Source of the DNA: Bacteroidota bacterium
GTDB taxonomy: Bacteria > Bacteroidota > Bacteroidia > Flavobacteriales > Flavobacteriaceae
Assembly (NCBI GenBank): GCA_947468985.1
Contig: CANINJ010000102.1
Location: 1-6,925, forward strand
Direction: 5' to 3'
Length of the DNA: 6,925 nt
Positions 5,931 through 6,925 of this stretch are shown here, in pieces (position 1 is the stretch's first letter; every line of letters begins with the position of its first letter). A model generated the notes under the pieces. That model was not told the DNA's origin, made no database searches, and saw only the letters and a list, made by a program, of their open reading frames with translations. The position numbers and the translations under genes are program-made.

Positions 5931-6743
5931 ATGGAAGAAAATCTAAAGCGTCTCAATAAATTCATTGGAGAAACAGGTTATTGTTCGCGTCGGGAAGCCG
6001 ATAAATTAATTGACGAAGGTCGAGTAACAATCAATGGCGTAATTCCAGAGTTGGGTACAAAAGTTTCTAATTCCGATGAAATTCGAATTGACGGAAAATT
6101 AATTCGGGAACAACGAGAAAAACCAGTTTATTTGGCATTCAACAAACCCGTAGGAATTGAATGTACAACCAATTTAGATGTTCGGAATAATATTGTAGAT
6201 TATATCAATTATCCCAAACGGATTTTCCCAATTGGACGATTGGATAAAGCCAGCGAAGGATTGATTTTTATGACAAATGATGGAGATATTGTAAACAAAA
6301 TACTTCGTGCTCGGAACAATCACGAAAAAGAATATACAGTTACGGTAAATAAGCCAATAACAACTCAGTTTATTGAAAGAATGGGCAACGGAATCCCTAT
6401 TTTGGATACGATTACAAGAAAATGTAAAGTAGAACAAATCAGTCAATTTATATTCAAAATTGTTTTGACTCAAGGATTAAACCGTCAAATTCGCAGAATG
6501 TCTGAATATTTAGGTTATGATGTGGTGGCGTTAAAACGTATTCGAATTATCAATATTTCATTGGATATTCCTGTAGGAAGATTTCGTGATTTGACCGATG
6601 CAGAAATCCTTGAATTGAACCAACTTATTGAACCTTCAAGTAAAACAGAAGAAGCGAGTTTGCCAAAAATAGAACCCGTAAAACGAAGAACAGAATTTAT
6701 CAAAAAAGACGATCCAAGATTTAAAAACCGTGGAGATTATTAA
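5931..6743 (+). CDS. rluF: 23S rRNA pseudouridine synthase, RluF type
   Basis: Members of this group convert uridine to pseudouridine in 23S rRNA; E. coli RluF acts at U2604. The 270-residue protein has an N-terminal S4 RNA-binding domain (about 5-55, with RLNKFIGETGYCSRREAD) and an RsuA/RluB/E/F catalytic domain with catalytic Asp105 in GRLDKASEGL (102-111). The RluF-like signature includes the VDYINYPKRIFPIG stretch (89-102), NKILRARNNHEKEY (122-135), GIPILDTITRKCKV (154-167) and GLNRQIRRM (182-190), closely resembling E. coli RluF as I recall it, so RluF is preferred over RluB, RluE or RsuA. The C-terminal 30 residues are a charged Lys/Arg/Glu tail that may help RNA contact. The ATG at 5931 opens directly onto the S4 domain. 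The gene has its own promoter, is followed by a strong terminator, and appears monocistronic. Confidence 0.93.
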   Translation: MEENLKRLNKFIGETGYCSRREADKLIDEGRVTINGVIPELGTKVSNSDEIRIDGKLIREQREKPVYLAFNKPVGIECTTNLDVRNNIVDYINYPKRIFPIGRLDKASEGLIFMTNDGDIVNKILRARNNHEKEYTVTVNKPITTQFIERMGNGIPILDTITRKCKVEQISQFIFKIVLTQGLNRQIRRMSEYLGYDVVALKRIRIINISLDIPVGRFRDLTDAEILELNQLIEPSSKTEEASLPKIEPVKRRTEFIKKDDPRFKNRGDY

Positions 6744-6748
6744 AAATA

Positions 6749-6783
6749 AAAAAGCCTTAAACGAATAAAGTTTAAGGCTTTTT
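6749..6783. terminator. Bidirectional intrinsic terminator between rluF and htpG
   Basis: Perfect 14-bp arms (6749-6762 and 6770-6783) with a GCC/GGC core enclose a 7-nt loop. The arms begin with an A tract and end with a T tract, so the hairpin is followed by a U run when read from either strand. It sits 5 bp after the rluF stop and 15 bp after the minus-strand htpG stop, and should end both convergent transcripts. Confidence 0.9.
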
Positions 6784-6798
6784 AGTAATTGAAACTTC

Positions 6799-6925
6799 TT
6801 ATTTTATCAATTCAAAACTACGTTTTACAAAAGCTGTAAGTTCTTCCCCTTTTAATAAGTTTTGAGATAATTTTGCCAAATCTAATGCTTGTTTTACCAA
6901 ACTTTCTTGAGCTGATTTATCGGTA
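6799..6925 (-). CDS. htpG: C-terminal end of chaperone HtpG (Hsp90), gene continues beyond window
   Basis: The minus strand has an open frame running in from the window edge and ending with TAA at 6799-6801. Its 41 visible residues (TDKSAQESLV, then KQALDLAKLSQNLLKGEEL, ending TAFVKRSFELIK) resemble the extreme C-terminus of Bacteroidetes HtpG, where a helix of the form DLALLxQxMLKGExLTxFxxRSxxLIK closes the dimerisation domain. HtpG is a cytosolic ATP-dependent chaperone. Only the last part of the C-terminal domain is seen, so the ATPase domain cannot be checked. The call rests on recalled family similarity over a short stretch. The gene faces rluF tail to tail across the shared terminator. 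Confidence 0.75.
   Translation of the reverse strand, partial: TDKSAQESLVKQALDLAKLSQNLLKGEELTAFVKRSFELIK

Noticed and set aside
6174..6473. Minus-strand open frame of 99 codons inside rluF
   Set aside because: It is antisense to the catalytic domain, including Asp105, and resembles no known family.
6515..6703. Minus-strand open frame of 62 codons at the end of rluF
   Set aside because: It is antisense to conserved RluF C-terminal sequence; there is no supporting signal.
1..6925. A mobile element, defence island or other novel gene system
   Set aside because: All sizeable frames belong to recognisable, mostly housekeeping families with similar base composition; no transposase, integrase, terminal repeats, array or toxin-antitoxin pair was seen.

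Overview
This AT-rich window looks like an ordinary stretch of a Bacteroidetes chromosome, most likely Flavobacterium or a close relative. The grounds are the strongly A/T-biased codons, start codons preceded by A/T-rich sequence rather than Shine-Dalgarno motifs, candidate promoters matching the Bacteroidetes -7 element TAnnTTTG, and the gene content (LpxK, a trimeric-type purine nucleoside phosphorylase, a long NIF3 protein paired with a coiled-coil zinc-ribbon-family protein, RluF and HtpG). The genus is inferred from how the proteins read, not from a search. I see no mobile element, CRISPR array, tRNA, rRNA or defence island.

Layout: 1-1116 (+) is the C-terminal part of a hybrid sensor histidine kinase that starts before the window. 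It converges on, and overlaps by 4 bp, a minus-strand pair: lpxK (lipid A 4'-kinase, 2925-1891) followed by purine nucleoside phosphorylase (1928-1113), whose start lies inside the lpxK tail. An 80-bp divergent spacer (2926-3005) separates lpxK from a plus-strand operon of a NIF3-family protein (3006-4103) and a COG1579-type coiled-coil protein (4110-4889), closed by an intrinsic terminator at 4897-4923. An alpha/beta hydrolase begins 3 bp after that terminator (4927-5772). A 158-bp spacer with two inverted repeats leads to rluF (5931-6743), which has a clear -7 element 4 nt before its ATG. A strong bidirectional terminator (6749-6783) separates rluF from the C-terminal end of a convergent minus-strand gene that reads as htpG (6799-6925).

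Functionally these are mostly housekeeping genes: signal transduction, lipid A synthesis, purine salvage, rRNA modification and protein folding. There is no evidence of a single new multi-gene system. The most notable point is in the NIF3/zinc-ribbon operon. The second protein keeps the zinc-ribbon frame with exact spacing, but all four expected cysteine ligands are replaced (Ser208, Ser211, Asp232, Ser235). The NIF3 protein lacks one of the two adjacent histidines of its dimetal centre (Phe65-His66). The phosphorylase carries Asp where guanosine/inosine-type enzymes have the base-reading Asn, which may widen its specificity toward 6-aminopurines.
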